Shown: positions 49,835-59,362 of the stretch, in pieces | How the letters are laid out: each line of letters starts with the position of its first letter | How positions within the stretch are numbered: the stretch's first letter is position 1 | DNA from: Fodinibacter sp038258215 | GTDB taxonomy: Bacteria > Actinomycetota > Actinomycetes > Actinomycetales > Dermatophilaceae | Assembly: GCA_038258215.1 (NCBI GenBank) | Contig: JBBSQC010000013.1 | Span: forward strand, 1 to 64,000 | DNA length: 64,000 bases | Direction of reading: 5' to 3' | The notes under the pieces: generated by a model | The model's input: only the letters and a program-made list of their open reading frames with translations | What the model was told of the DNA's origin: nothing | Database searches by the model: none | Position numbers and translations under genes: made by a program

Positions 49835-52831
49835 GTGAGCCCGCGTGCCCCGGAGTCGCTGCCGGCCGCGGTCGCGCGGATGGGCTTCTCGAACCCCCGA
49901 CGGGCTCAAGCCCTGCTCGACGACCCGGCCATCGCCGACATCGCGGGGAGCGTCGACCGGATCGACGAGGGGGGGATCAGCGAAGGGCTCGCCGGCATCC
50001 CCGACCCCGACGGAGCGCTGCTGGGGCTGGTGCGGTTCATGGAGGCCGTCAAACGCGACCAGGACCTGGTGCAGCCGGTGACCCGCGCCCTGCTGGCCCC
50101 GGGACCGGCGCGCGACCGGATGCTCGCCGTCTTCGGCTCCTCGGCGGCGCTCGCCGACCACCTCGTCGTCAACCCGCACCACTGGACCGCCGTGGTCGAG
50201 GCCGCTCCGCTGACGGCCGCGCAACGGGTGGAGCGGCTCGTCGCGGCGGTCACCGATCCGGGGGAGGCGCCCGCGATCGACGTGCTCCGCACGGCCTACC
50301 GGGAGCAGCTGCTCGGGATCGCGGCCATCGACCTCACCGCGCCCGACCCGGTGGAGACCCTCCCGGAGACGGCGGCCGCGCTGGCCGACCTGGCCGAGGC
50401 GGCGCTCGAGGCGGCCCTGGTCATCGCACGGGCGGAGGTCGGGCCGGATGCCGACCGCACCCGTCTGGCGGTGATCGCGATGGGCAAGACGGGCGGGCGC
50501 GAGCTCAACTACATCTCCGACGTCGACGTCATCTTCGTCGCGGAGCCGGCCGAGGACGTGCCCGAGGAGGAGTCGACGGCGGTGGCCATCGACCTCGCGA
50601 CTCGGCTGATGCGGATCTGCAGCGCGTCCACCGCCACCGGGGCCCTCTGGCAGGTCGACCCTGCCCTGCGGCCCGAGGGCCGCAACGGACCGCTGGTGCG
50701 CACCGTGGCGAGCCACCAGGCCTACTACGAGCGGTGGGCCAAGACGTGGGAGTTCCAGGCCCTGCTCAAGGCCCGGCCGGTCGCGGGGGACCGGGAGGTC
50801 GGCCAGACCTACTGCGAGGCCGTCCAGCCGATGGTCTGGCAGGCGTCCTCGCGGGACAACTTCGTGGACGACGTGCAGGCCATGCGTCGACGCGTGGAGC
50901 AGCACATCCCCGCCGGGGAGGCCGACCGGCAGATCAAGCTCGGCCCGGGTGGCCTGCGTGACGTGGAGTTCTCGGTCCAGCTGCTCCAGCTCGTGCACGG
51001 GCGCGCCGACGAGTCACTTCGCACGGCGACGACCCTCGAGGGCCTGGCCGCCCTCTCGGCCGGGGGGTACGTCGGCCGCGACGACGCGGCCACCCTCGCT
51101 GCGGCCTACCGGCTGCTGCGCACGCTCGAGCACCGCATCCAGCTGTTCCGGCTCCGGCGCACCCACCTGATGCCGACGGCCGACTCCGACCTGCGCAGGC
51201 TGGGCCGGGCGCTGGGTCACAAGTCCGAGCCGGCCGAGGCCGTCGTGAAGCAGTGGCGCACGCAGCAGCGTGAGGTGCGCCGGCTGCACGAGCGGATCTT
51301 CTACCACCCGCTGCTCTCCGCGGTGGCCAGGCTCTCCGACGCCGAGGTGCGCCTCACCCCCGAGGCTGCCCGGGAACGGTTGTCCGCCTTGGGGTTCCGT
51401 GACCCGCGGGGTGCGCTGAAACACCTGGCAGCCCTGACCGACGGGGTGAGCCGCCGAGCCTCCATCCAGCGGCAGCTGCTTCCCGTGATGCTGGGGTGGT
51501 TCGCCGACGAGGCCGACCCGGATGCCGGTCTGCTCGCCTTCCGCAGGATCAGTGACGAGCTGGGGTCGACCCACTGGTACCTCCGGCTCCTTCGCGACGA
51601 GGGGTCAGCCGCCGAACGGCTGGCGCACACCCTCGCCCGGAGCCGGTTCGCGGCCAACCTCCTGGAGCAGGCGCCGGAGTGCGTGCAGTTCCTGGGCGAC
51701 TCCTCCGGCATGCGACCGCGACCGCGCGAGGACCTCGTGCGCCGGATGCGCTCGGCGGCGGGCCGCAAGGACGACCCCGAGACGGCGGTGCTCGCGGCCC
51801 GCACCATCCGCCGCTCCGAGCTCTTCCGCATCGCGGTGGCCGACCTGGCGGGCGAGCTGTCGCTCGACGCCCTGGGTGAGGCGATGACCGACCTCACCTC
51901 GGCGCTGCTGGAGGTCACCCTCGAGGTGTGCCTGCGCGAGGTCGAGACCCGCACCGGCGCCGCGCCCGTGACCCGGCTGCTGGTGGTCGGGATGGGTCGC
52001 CTCGGGGGTCGTGAGCAGGGCTTCGGCTCCGACGCCGACGTCGTCTTCGTGCACGACCCGGTGCCCGGGGTCGAGGAGGCCGCCGCACAGACCCAGGCCC
52101 TTGAGGTGGTCAAGGAGCTGATCCGCCTGCTCGGTCGCCCGGGCCCCGACCCCAACCTGGAGATCGACGCCTCGCTGCGACCGGAGGGCAAGAGCGGGCC
52201 GCTGGTGCGCTCCCTGGGGTCCTACCGCTCGTACTACGAGCGGTGGTCCCTGGTGTGGGAAGCCCAGGCCCTGCTGCGCGCCTCGCCCGTCGCGGGCGAC
52301 GTCGACCTCGGCGAGCGCTTCCTCGCCCTCATCGAGCCGATCCGGTGGCCGGACGGCGGGCTCAGCGGCGCCCAGGTCCGCGAGATCCGCACCCTCAAGG
52401 CCCGGATGGAGTCCGAGCGGCTGCCACGAGGGGCCGACCGCAAGACGCACTTCAAGCTCGGTCACGGAGGGTTGTCCGACGTGGAGTGGGCGGTGCAGCT
52501 GCTCCAGCTCGAACACGCCCACGAGCACCCCGCCCTGCGGACCACCTCAACGATGGCCGCGCTCGCGGGCGCCGAGGAGGCCGGGCTGGTCCGCCGGGAG
52601 ACGGCATCCGACCTGGCTGCGGCCTGGCGGCTGGCGTCGACGATGCGCAACGCCGGCGTGCTGTTCCGTGCGAAGAGCGTGGACGCCGTGCCCACTGACG
52701 GGCGCGACGCCGACGGCATCGCCCGGATCCTCGGGCTGCCCTCGGGGTCCGGGCAGGAGCTGGGCGAGCGCTACCGTCGGGTGGCTCGCCGGGCTCGTGC
52801 CGCGCACGAGGCCACCTTCTACGACGAGTGA
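49835..52831 (+). CDS. glnE: Glutamine synthetase adenylyltransferase/deadenylase
   Basis: A 998-residue bifunctional GlnE that switches glutamine synthetase off and on by AMP transfer. Two nucleotidyltransferase domains are clear: GRELNYISDVDVIFVAEP (N-terminal, about residue 220) and GREQGFGSDADVVFVHDP (C-terminal, about 725). Each is followed by a helical GlnD-PII-uridylyltransferase-like domain (KLGPGGLRDVEFSVQLLQL and KLGHGGLSDVEWAVQLLQL). The GTG at 49835 has GGAGG at about 7 nt and starts 10 nt after glnA2. Confidence 0.96.
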   Translation: MSPRAPESLPAAVARMGFSNPRRAQALLDDPAIADIAGSVDRIDEGGISEGLAGIPDPDGALLGLVRFMEAVKRDQDLVQPVTRALLAPGPARDRMLAVFGSSAALADHLVVNPHHWTAVVEAAPLTAAQRVERLVAAVTDPGEAPAIDVLRTAYREQLLGIAAIDLTAPDPVETLPETAAALADLAEAALEAALVIARAEVGPDADRTRLAVIAMGKTGGRELNYISDVDVIFVAEPAEDVPEEESTAVAIDLATRLMRICSASTATGALWQVDPALRPEGRNGPLVRTVASHQAYYERWAKTWEFQALLKARPVAGDREVGQTYCEAVQPMVWQASSRDNFVDDVQAMRRRVEQHIPAGEADRQIKLGPGGLRDVEFSVQLLQLVHGRADESLRTATTLEGLAALSAGGYVGRDDAATLAAAYRLLRTLEHRIQLFRLRRTHLMPTADSDLRRLGRALGHKSEPAEAVVKQWRTQQREVRRLHERIFYHPLLSAVARLSDAEVRLTPEAARERLSALGFRDPRGALKHLAALTDGVSRRASIQRQLLPVMLGWFADEADPDAGLLAFRRISDELGSTHWYLRLLRDEGSAAERLAHTLARSRFAANLLEQAPECVQFLGDSSGMRPRPREDLVRRMRSAAGRKDDPETAVLAARTIRRSELFRIAVADLAGELSLDALGEAMTDLTSALLEVTLEVCLREVETRTGAAPVTRLLVVGMGRLGGREQGFGSDADVVFVHDPVPGVEEAAAQTQALEVVKELIRLLGRPGPDPNLEIDASLRPEGKSGPLVRSLGSYRSYYERWSLVWEAQALLRASPVAGDVDLGERFLALIEPIRWPDGGLSGAQVREIRTLKARMESERLPRGADRKTHFKLGHGGLSDVEWAVQLLQLEHAHEHPALRTTSTMAALAGAEEAGLVRRETASDLAAAWRLASTMRNAGVLFRAKSVDAVPTDGRDADGIARILGLPSGSGQELGERYRRVARRARAAHEATFYDE

Positions 52832-52888
52832 CCGCCTCGGTGTGGGCGGCATTCGGGCGGGGCCAGCCGGAAACCTAGACTGGGCACC

Positions 52889-54265
52889 ATGTCCACCGGC
52901 ACCGCTGCCAGCCCCCCGCCGAGCCCCGCGACCGGCGTGATTTCGCGGCTCGACCTGCGCGGACGTCGCCTGAGCGCGCGCGAGCTGCGTGCGGCGATGC
53001 CCCGCGCGGAGTTCGACGTCGAGGCGGCCCTGGCCGTGGTGGCGCCCATCGTCGAGGACGTGCGCGAGCGGGGTGCCGTGGCGCTCTACGAGGCGGCGGC
53101 GCGGTTCGACGGCGTCACCCCCGAGGCCCTGCGTGTGCCCGACGGGGTCGTTGCGGCGGCCCTGGAGACCCTCGACCCTGCGGTCCGGGCCGCCCTGGAG
53201 GAGTCGATCCGCCGGGCCCGGCTCGTGCACGCCGACCAGCGCCGGGCCGATGCCACCACCACCGTCGCCGAGGGCGGCACGGTCACCGAGCGCTGGGTGC
53301 CGGTCGACCGGGTCGGGCTCTACGTCCCCGGCGGTCTGGCCGTCTACCCGAGCAGTGTCGTGATGAACGTCGTGCCGGCCCAGCTCGCCGAGGTCGGCAG
53401 CCTGGCCGTCGCCAGCCCCCCGCAGCGCGACCACGGTGGCTGGCCGCACCCCACGATCCTCGCCGCGTGCGCCCTGCTGGGCGTCGACGAGGTCTACGCC
53501 ATGGGCGGCGCCCAGGCGGTCGCGGCGTTCGCCTTCGGGTTCGAGGACCACGGCGCGACCTGCGAGCCGGTCTCCCTGGTCACCGGCCCCGGCAACATCT
53601 ACGTCGCCGCGGCCAAGCGCCTCCTCAAGGGGGTCATCGGCATCGACTCCGAGGCCGGGCCCACCGAGATCGCGGTGCTCGCCGACGACAGTGCGGATGC
53701 CGAGCACGTCGCCTCAGACCTGGTGTCCCAGGCCGAGCACGACCCGCTCGCGGCGGCGGTGCTCGTGACCGACAGCCCGGACCTCGCGGAGGCGGTCGAA
53801 CAGGCACTGACGCGCCGGGTCGCCGCGACCAAGCACACCGAGCGGGTCGCCGCGGCGATGCGCGGCCGGCAGTCGGCGCTCGTCCTCGTGGACGACATCG
53901 AGATGGGGCTCGACGTCGTCAACGCCTACGCCGCCGAGCACCTCGAGATCCAGACGCTGGATGCCGCGGCCGTCGCCGCCCGGGTGCGCAACGCGGGCGC
54001 GATCTTCGTGGGCCCGTGGGCCCCGGTCAGCCTCGGCGACTACTGCGCGGGCTCCAACCACGTGCTGCCCACCGGTGGGTGCGCCTGCCACAGCAGCGGC
54101 CTGTCGGTGCAGTCCTTCCTGCGCGGCATCCACGTCGTCACCTACTCGCAGGACGCGCTGCGCGAGGTCGGGGCCCACGTCGTCACCCTGGCCCGGGCCG
54201 AGGACCTCCCAGCCCACGGCGAGGCCGTGCTGGCTCGCGTGCCCGAGGTCGAGCCCGGAGCCTGA
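52889..54265 (+). CDS. hisD: Histidinol dehydrogenase
   Basis: A 458-residue zinc enzyme catalysing the last two oxidations of histidine synthesis. Motifs: GLYVPGGLAVYPSSVVMNV, VYAMGGAQAVAAFAFG, GPGNIYVAAAKR, IDSEAGPTEIAVLAD, DLVSQAEHDP and HVLPTGGCACHSSGLSV with the zinc and catalytic residues. The ATG at 52889 has TAGACT (52876-52881) 7 nt upstream, so it is probably leaderless. In relatives hisC follows directly, but here a broken HNH gene of about 1.6 kb intervenes. Confidence 0.96.
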   Translation: MSTGTAASPPPSPATGVISRLDLRGRRLSARELRAAMPRAEFDVEAALAVVAPIVEDVRERGAVALYEAAARFDGVTPEALRVPDGVVAAALETLDPAVRAALEESIRRARLVHADQRRADATTTVAEGGTVTERWVPVDRVGLYVPGGLAVYPSSVVMNVVPAQLAEVGSLAVASPPQRDHGGWPHPTILAACALLGVDEVYAMGGAQAVAAFAFGFEDHGATCEPVSLVTGPGNIYVAAAKRLLKGVIGIDSEAGPTEIAVLADDSADAEHVASDLVSQAEHDPLAAAVLVTDSPDLAEAVEQALTRRVAATKHTERVAAAMRGRQSALVLVDDIEMGLDVVNAYAAEHLEIQTLDAAAVAARVRNAGAIFVGPWAPVSLGDYCAGSNHVLPTGGCACHSSGLSVQSFLRGIHVVTYSQDALREVGAHVVTLARAEDLPAHGEAVLARVPEVEPGA

Positions 54266-54443
54266 CTCTCCGTGAGCCAGCACGCTCGCCCATGAGCAAC
54301 ATCCCGTTCCGTGGCACCCGGCGCAGCAGCGCGACCCGACCCATGTCGTCGTGAACGGCCCGTAGTGCTCGGGTGAGCGGGTGTCATCAGCCACTTGAGT
54401 ACCATTGCGCTGCAGGCGAACACGACGGGCTTGCGCCTAGTTT

Positions 54444-54466
54444 TCGAATACGTGTTCGAGTAGAAT
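54444..54466 (+). promoter_or_regulatory. LexA (SOS) box and -10 element of the HNH gene
   Basis: TCGAATACGTGTTCGA at 54444-54459 matches the actinobacterial LexA consensus TCGAAC-N4-GTTCGA at 11 of its 12 fixed positions (T for C at position 6). It stands directly before a -10 hexamer TAGAAT (54461-54466), which is 6 nt from the ATG at 54473. LexA bound here would block the promoter, so the gene looks damage-inducible. Confidence 0.75.
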
Positions 54467-54472
54467 CGAGGC

Positions 54473-56112
54473 ATGTCCAGCACTTCCACCACCGACCTGC
54501 GAGCCGTGACGGTCGCGGCCCGGTCGGCGGCGGTGCAGGACGAGGTGGCGGCGATCGGGGCGGAGGTCTCAGCCTGCGGGTCGACCTTGGGTGTCGAGGA
54601 GCTGTTCGAGCTGACCGAAGCCGCGCAGGGCGTGGCCAACGCCGCCGACGGTGTCGTGCTGATCGCCTCCGCGCACGCGGCGTCGCACGAAACGAGGTTG
54701 ACCGAGCGGGGCCCGGTGCAGGTCCACCACGGGGGGGGGTCATCGATGCGATGGCGCCCAGTGAGGTGGCTCTGGCCACGGGGACCACCGTCGGGGTCGC
54801 GGGGCACCGGGTGCAGCTGGGTGCGGAGCTGGCCGACCGGTTCCCGAGACTGCTCGCAGGGGTGGTGGCCGGGATGGTGCACGCGAGCACGGCGCGCAAG
54901 GTCGTGGCCGCGTGCGAAGGGCTGGATGCCCGGGCGTGCGCGCTGGTGGAGGGTGTGCTGGTGGACCGGCTCCCCGACCTGGACCCCGCACGGGTCACCG
55001 CCGTCGCGCGGCGGGTCGCGCACCGGGTCGCCCCGGAGCAGGCCGCGGCGTAGGTGGGGAAGAACCGGCGCTCGCGCACCGTGGAGGTCTCCCCAGGCCT
55101 GGACGGCACCACCACGTGGTGGGCGCTGCTGCCGACCGCGGACTCCGCGGTCGCGTGGTCGGCGGTGACCACCCTTGCCGCCGACTACCAGCAGGTGGAC
55201 CAGTCGCTGTCCATCGACCAGGCCCGCGCCGATGCGATGGTCGACCTGATCCTGCACCGGGTCACCGTCACCGCGGAGGTCACCCTCGGCATCCCCGTCG
55301 TCACCACCGGCACCGAAGAAGCGGCCGGCCCCGGTGCCGGGGCGAGCGGACCGGTGGACTGGCTCCACCAGGATGCGCCGCACCCCGAGGTGTCGACCGA
55401 CCACGCCAGCGGTGAGCCCCGTGACGGCGGGCCGGTCCTGGACGTCGCCGACGTCGAGTGGGTGACCGACCACGACACGGGCGAGGTCGTCATGGTGGCG
55501 GACATGATCCCCGCCTCCCGCGCCCTGGTGGGCGTCGTGGCGGTCCCCCCGGAACGGGTGGGTGACGGGGCCGTCGTCCTGGCCCCGTCCAATACCGGGG
55601 TCGCGATCTCCGGGTGCGCCATCCCCGGCATCGGCTGGGTCGAGGCGGACACCGTCGCGGGGATCTGCTCCACCTTCCCGCTCACCATCGGGCGGGCCCT
55701 CCTCGAGAAGACCACCGGCACCCTGCTGGAGACCACCACCGCGGCCTACACGCCGGGCCGGGCGATCCGACGGCACGTCCAGACCAGGGACGGGACCTGC
55801 CGGACGTGGGGCTGCACCCACCCCGTGTACCGGTGCGATCTCGACCACACGAAGCCTTGGCCGGTCGGGGCCACGGCCTCGAACAACCTGGCCGGGTTGT
55901 GCCGGCGCCACCACCAGATGAAGCAGCGCGCGCGATGGCGCTACACCATGGACCGCGACGGCACCATCACCTGGGTCTCACCCACCGGCGCCAAGCGGGT
56001 CACCCACCCCGACCACACTCCCTGGCCCCCACCCCACACCGAGCCGGAGCCCGATCCGAGGACGGCCGGCACACCGGCAGCGGAGTGTTACCCGACCGCC
56101 CCACCCTTCTGA
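54473..56112 (+). pseudogene. Broken DUF222/HNH endonuclease gene (13E12-like)
   Basis: The DUF222 N-terminal region (from MSSTSTTDLRAVTV) and the C-terminal HNH domain (CRTWGCTHPVYRCDLDH ... NNLAGLCRRHHQMK) are both present, but two lesions separate them. At a run of nine G (54731-54739) the frame shifts: coding resumes in another frame with VIDAMAPSEVALATGTT. Then an in-frame TAG (55051-55053) interrupts PEQAAA and VGKNRRSRTVEV. Either real decay or a sequencing slip at the homopolymer; the TAG makes decay more likely. It sits between hisD and hisC. Confidence 0.87.
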
Positions 56113-56200
56113 CCGTCAGGGCATCGCGGCGGGCTTCGAGATCTGCGCCTGCGGAAGGGCACCTTCGAGCGCGACCCCCGGGCCTTCTAGACTTCCCGGC

Positions 56201-57346
56201 ATGGACCCCCGCGAGACCGTCGAGGCGATGCTGCGCCCCGACCTGCTGGGGCGAAGTGCCTACGGCGCACCGCAGCTCGACGTGCCGGTCGCGCTCAACA
56301 CCAACGAGAGCTCGTATGCAGTGCCGCCGGTCGTCGTCGACGCCGTCACCGCCGCGGTGGCCGCGGTCACCCCCGGGCTGAACCGCTACCCGGACCGCGA
56401 GTTCACCGCGCTCCGGAACGCGCTCGCGGCCTACCTCTCCCGGTCGGGCACGCAGGTGGGGGCCGAGTCGGTCTGGGCCGGCAACGGCTCCAACGAGGTG
56501 CTCCTCCACCTGCTCCAGGCCTTCGGCGGGCCGGGACGCACGGCCCTCGGGTTCACCCCGGCATACTCCATGCACCCGATCATCACCACGACGACCGGCA
56601 CGAGGTGGGTCGACGGCCTGCGGGGGGTGCCGGGCGGCGGCGCGTTCGACCTGGACGTGGAGTCCGCGGTGGCCCAGGTGCGGGTGCAGCGCCCGGACGT
56701 CGTCTTCCTGTGCTCGCCGAACAACCCGACGGGCACGGCGCTGGACCTCGACGTCGTGCTCGCCGTGCACGACGCCGCCGAGGGCGCGCTCGTGGTGGTC
56801 GACGAGGCCTATGCCGAGTTCGCCCGGCCCGGCACGGCCAGCGCCCTCACCCTGCTGGCCGGGCGACCCCGGCTCGTCGTCACCCGCACGATGAGCAAGG
56901 CTTTCGCCATGGCCGGTGCCCGCCTCGGCTACCTCTCTGCGGACCCCGCGGTCGTGGACGCCCTGCGCCTGGTGCGGATGCCCTACCACCTGTCGACGCA
57001 GAGCCAGGCCGTCGCGGGTGCAGCCCTGGCGCACGCCGACCTCATGCTGGAGAGCGTCGCGGCGATCAAGGAACAGCGGGACCGGATCGTGCGGGAGGTC
57101 GCCGCCATGGGGCTGGACCCGGTGCCCAGCGACGCCAACTTCGTGCTCTTCGGTGGGCTCGCCGACGCGAACGCCACGTGGTCGGCGCTCCTCGACACGG
57201 GAGTCCTCGTCCGTGACGTCGGCATCGCCCACTATCTTCGTGTCACGGCCGGGACTCCGCACGAGGTCACCCGGTTCCTCGAGGCACTCGCCGCGCTCGT
57301 GCCCACCCACCGCCGCACCGACGACCACTCAGGAGACGCACCGTGA
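56201..57346 (+). CDS. hisC: Histidinol-phosphate aminotransferase
   Basis: A 381-residue class I/II PLP aminotransferase converting imidazole acetol phosphate to histidinol phosphate. The PLP lysine is in TRTMSKAFAMAGARLGYL, with the Asn and Tyr of VFLCSPNNPTGTALDL and VVVDEAYAEFARPG, and the phosphate Arg late in the chain. The ATG at 56201 has TAGACT (56188-56193) 7 nt upstream: it has its own leaderless promoter, which would keep it expressed despite the interruption downstream of hisD. It overlaps hisB by GTGA. Confidence 0.95.
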   Translation: MDPRETVEAMLRPDLLGRSAYGAPQLDVPVALNTNESSYAVPPVVVDAVTAAVAAVTPGLNRYPDREFTALRNALAAYLSRSGTQVGAESVWAGNGSNEVLLHLLQAFGGPGRTALGFTPAYSMHPIITTTTGTRWVDGLRGVPGGGAFDLDVESAVAQVRVQRPDVVFLCSPNNPTGTALDLDVVLAVHDAAEGALVVVDEAYAEFARPGTASALTLLAGRPRLVVTRTMSKAFAMAGARLGYLSADPAVVDALRLVRMPYHLSTQSQAVAGAALAHADLMLESVAAIKEQRDRIVREVAAMGLDPVPSDANFVLFGGLADANATWSALLDTGVLVRDVGIAHYLRVTAGTPHEVTRFLEALAALVPTHRRTDDHSGDAP

Positions 57347-57954
57347 GCAGCCTCGACGCCCGCACCGCCACGGTGCGCCGGTCCACGTCCGAGAGCACCG
57401 TCGAGGTGAGCGTGGACCTCGACGGCACCGGGGCCGGGCAGGTCAGCACCGGCGTGCCCTTCTACGACCACATGCTGCTGTCCCTCGCGAAGCACTCTCT
57501 CATCGACCTCACGGTCCAGGCGTCCGGCGACACCCACGTCGACGCGCACCACACGGTCGAGGACGTCGCCATCGTGCTCGGCCAGGCGGTCCGCGAGGCG
57601 CTGGGCGACAAGACCGGCATCTCGCGCTTCGGCGACGCCACCGTGCCGCTCGACGAGGCGCTCGTGCAGGCGGTCGTCGACGTCGCGGGGCGCCCCTACT
57701 GCGTGCACGAGGGCGAGCCCGAGGGGCAGCAGTACGTCGTGATCGGTGGGCACTACGTCGGCTCCCTGACCCGCCACGTGCTCGAGTCGTTCGCGTTCCA
57801 CGCCCAGATCGCCCTCCACGTCCGCGTGCTGTCCGGGCGCGACCCGCACCACATCGTCGAGGCGCAGTTCAAGGCGCTCGCCCGCGCGCTGCGCGCCGCG
57901 GTGGCCCTCGACCCGCGTGTCGACGGCGTCCCGAGCGCCAAGGGCGCCCTCTAA
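57343..57954 (+). CDS. hisB: Imidazoleglycerol-phosphate dehydratase
   Basis: A 203-residue monofunctional HisB (no phosphatase domain), typical of actinobacteria. The metal-binding motifs are FYDHMLLSLAKHS, DAHHTVEDVAIVLG, and HHIVEAQFKALARALR. The GTG at 57343 overlaps the hisC stop (GTGA), so the two are translationally coupled. Confidence 0.96.
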   Translation: MSSLDARTATVRRSTSESTVEVSVDLDGTGAGQVSTGVPFYDHMLLSLAKHSLIDLTVQASGDTHVDAHHTVEDVAIVLGQAVREALGDKTGISRFGDATVPLDEALVQAVVDVAGRPYCVHEGEPEGQQYVVIGGHYVGSLTRHVLESFAFHAQIALHVRVLSGRDPHHIVEAQFKALARALRAAVALDPRVDGVPSAKGAL

Positions 57955-57958
57955 GCCC

Positions 57959-58633
57959 GTGGCTCCCGACGGGAGGTCCACCTCAGGGCACGGGCTGGTG
58001 CTCGTGCGCCGGTCGCCCACGGCCGTCCAGCGGTGGTTGCGCAAGGGCATGGTGCCGACGACCGTGGCCCCGCTCGGCGCGTGGACCGGCATCACCCTGT
58101 CCCAGAAGCAGGCGCGCAGCGCCTCGCCCTACGACGTGGCCCTCGAGCTGCTGGCCGCCCGGCCGGTCCCGCGACGGGCCAGGCCCGCGATCGGCTTCTT
58201 CGAGCTCCAGGGGCGGGCCGCGTTCACGGTGCAGTCGGCCGGGCTGCGGTCGGCCCACCGCTGGCTGGTCTGGGAGCCGCGGCGAGGTGTGGTGCGGACT
58301 CCTGACCTGCCCCGCCTGCGGCTCTCCCTGCTGCTGGACGCCGCCGGTGCGTCCGGGAGCGTGCGGGCCGAGTCGGTCGCGGAGGTGCTGGCGTCCGGCC
58401 AGGGGTCGCCGCTGGACCTCCTGGTGACGGTGCTGGGCGTGCTCGGCCTGCCGGGCAAGGACCTCCTCCTGCGGCGCGACTGCACGGGCGCGACGGATGT
58501 CGAGCCCACGCAACGCGCCGTCATCGCCTTCGACCGGTTGATGGCCGACGAGGCCGCCCACCTCGTGGACATGGCCGTGGACGAGCCGCGCCGCCCGCGA
58601 GGGGCCGAGCGCGACCGGGGGCCGTTGACGTGA
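57959..58633 (+). CDS. Unknown protein encoded inside the his operon
   Basis: A protein of about 224 residues without recognisable motifs: GHGLVLVRRSPTAVQRWLRKG and WTGITLSQKQARSASPYDVALELLAARP near the start, LQGRAAFTVQSAGLRSAHRW in the middle, and an Arg/Asp-rich tail. The GTG at 57959 lies 5 nt after the hisB stop; later GTGs (near 57990) are alternatives and no strong ribosome site is visible. Its stop overlaps the hisH start (GTGA), so it is cotranslated with the pathway genes. Confidence 0.7.
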   Translation: MAPDGRSTSGHGLVLVRRSPTAVQRWLRKGMVPTTVAPLGAWTGITLSQKQARSASPYDVALELLAARPVPRRARPAIGFFELQGRAAFTVQSAGLRSAHRWLVWEPRRGVVRTPDLPRLRLSLLLDAAGASGSVRAESVAEVLASGQGSPLDLLVTVLGVLGLPGKDLLLRRDCTGATDVEPTQRAVIAFDRLMADEAAHLVDMAVDEPRRPRGAERDRGPLT

Positions 58634-59271
58634 GCGCGGCGGTCGTCGTCCTCGACTACGGCAGCGGCAACATCCGCAGCGCCGTGCGCGCGCTGGAGCA
58701 CGTGGGTGGCGACGTGCTGCTCACCGGAGACCCCGAGGCCGCCCTGGCCGCGGACGGCCTGTTCGTGCCGGGCGTCGGCAACTTCCACGCCTGCATGGCC
58801 GGGCTCGCTGCTGCGCGTGGGCCCCTGATCATCGGGCGGCGCCTCGCCGGAGGTCGCCCCGTGCTCGGGGTGTGCGTCGGGATGCAGGTGATGTTCGAGG
58901 GGTCCACCGAGCCCAGCGCCACACCGGTGCCGGGGGTGGGGGAGTGGCCGGGCACCGTCTCGAGGCTCACCGCGCCGGTCGTGCCCCACATGGGCTGGTC
59001 GGGCGTGGAGGTGCCCGGTGGCAGCACGCTCTTCGCGGGGGTGGAGTCCGAGCGCTTCTACTTCGTGCACTCCTACGCCGCCCACACGTGGGAGGTGCCC
59101 CCGCCCGGCGTCACGTTCGCGGCGGTCGAACCCCGCGTCACCTGGGCCGTGCACGGCGAACGGTTCGTCGCGGCCGTGGAGAACGGCCCGCTCGCCGCCA
59201 CCCAGTTCCACCCCGAGAAGTCCGGTGATGCGGGCCTGGCGCTGTTGGAGAACTGGGTCCGTAGTCTGTGA
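58630..59271 (+). CDS. hisH: Imidazole glycerol phosphate synthase, glutaminase subunit
   Basis: A 213-residue class I glutamine amidotransferase that feeds ammonia to HisF. The catalytic Cys is in VLGVCVGMQVMFEG, the His-Glu pair in TQFHPEKSGDAG, and the N-terminal YGSGNIRSA is the PGVG partner region with VPGVGNF. The GTG at 58630 overlaps the previous stop. hisF is not in the window. Confidence 0.95.
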   Translation: MSAAVVVLDYGSGNIRSAVRALEHVGGDVLLTGDPEAALAADGLFVPGVGNFHACMAGLAAARGPLIIGRRLAGGRPVLGVCVGMQVMFEGSTEPSATPVPGVGEWPGTVSRLTAPVVPHMGWSGVEVPGGSTLFAGVESERFYFVHSYAAHTWEVPPPGVTFAAVEPRVTWAVHGERFVAAVENGPLAATQFHPEKSGDAGLALLENWVRSL

Positions 59272-59362
59272 CGAGCCCATGACCCGAGTCGTGAGCCCGG
59301 TTGGCGCCCAGAGCGACCACCTGAGCACACGACTCCCGCATGACCACCCCGGAGGACCCCCC

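Noticed and set aside
59279..59362. Upstream ATG start for priA
   Set aside because: It adds 28 non-conserved residues, has no ribosome site, and the GTG at 59363 has GGAGGA and matches family length.
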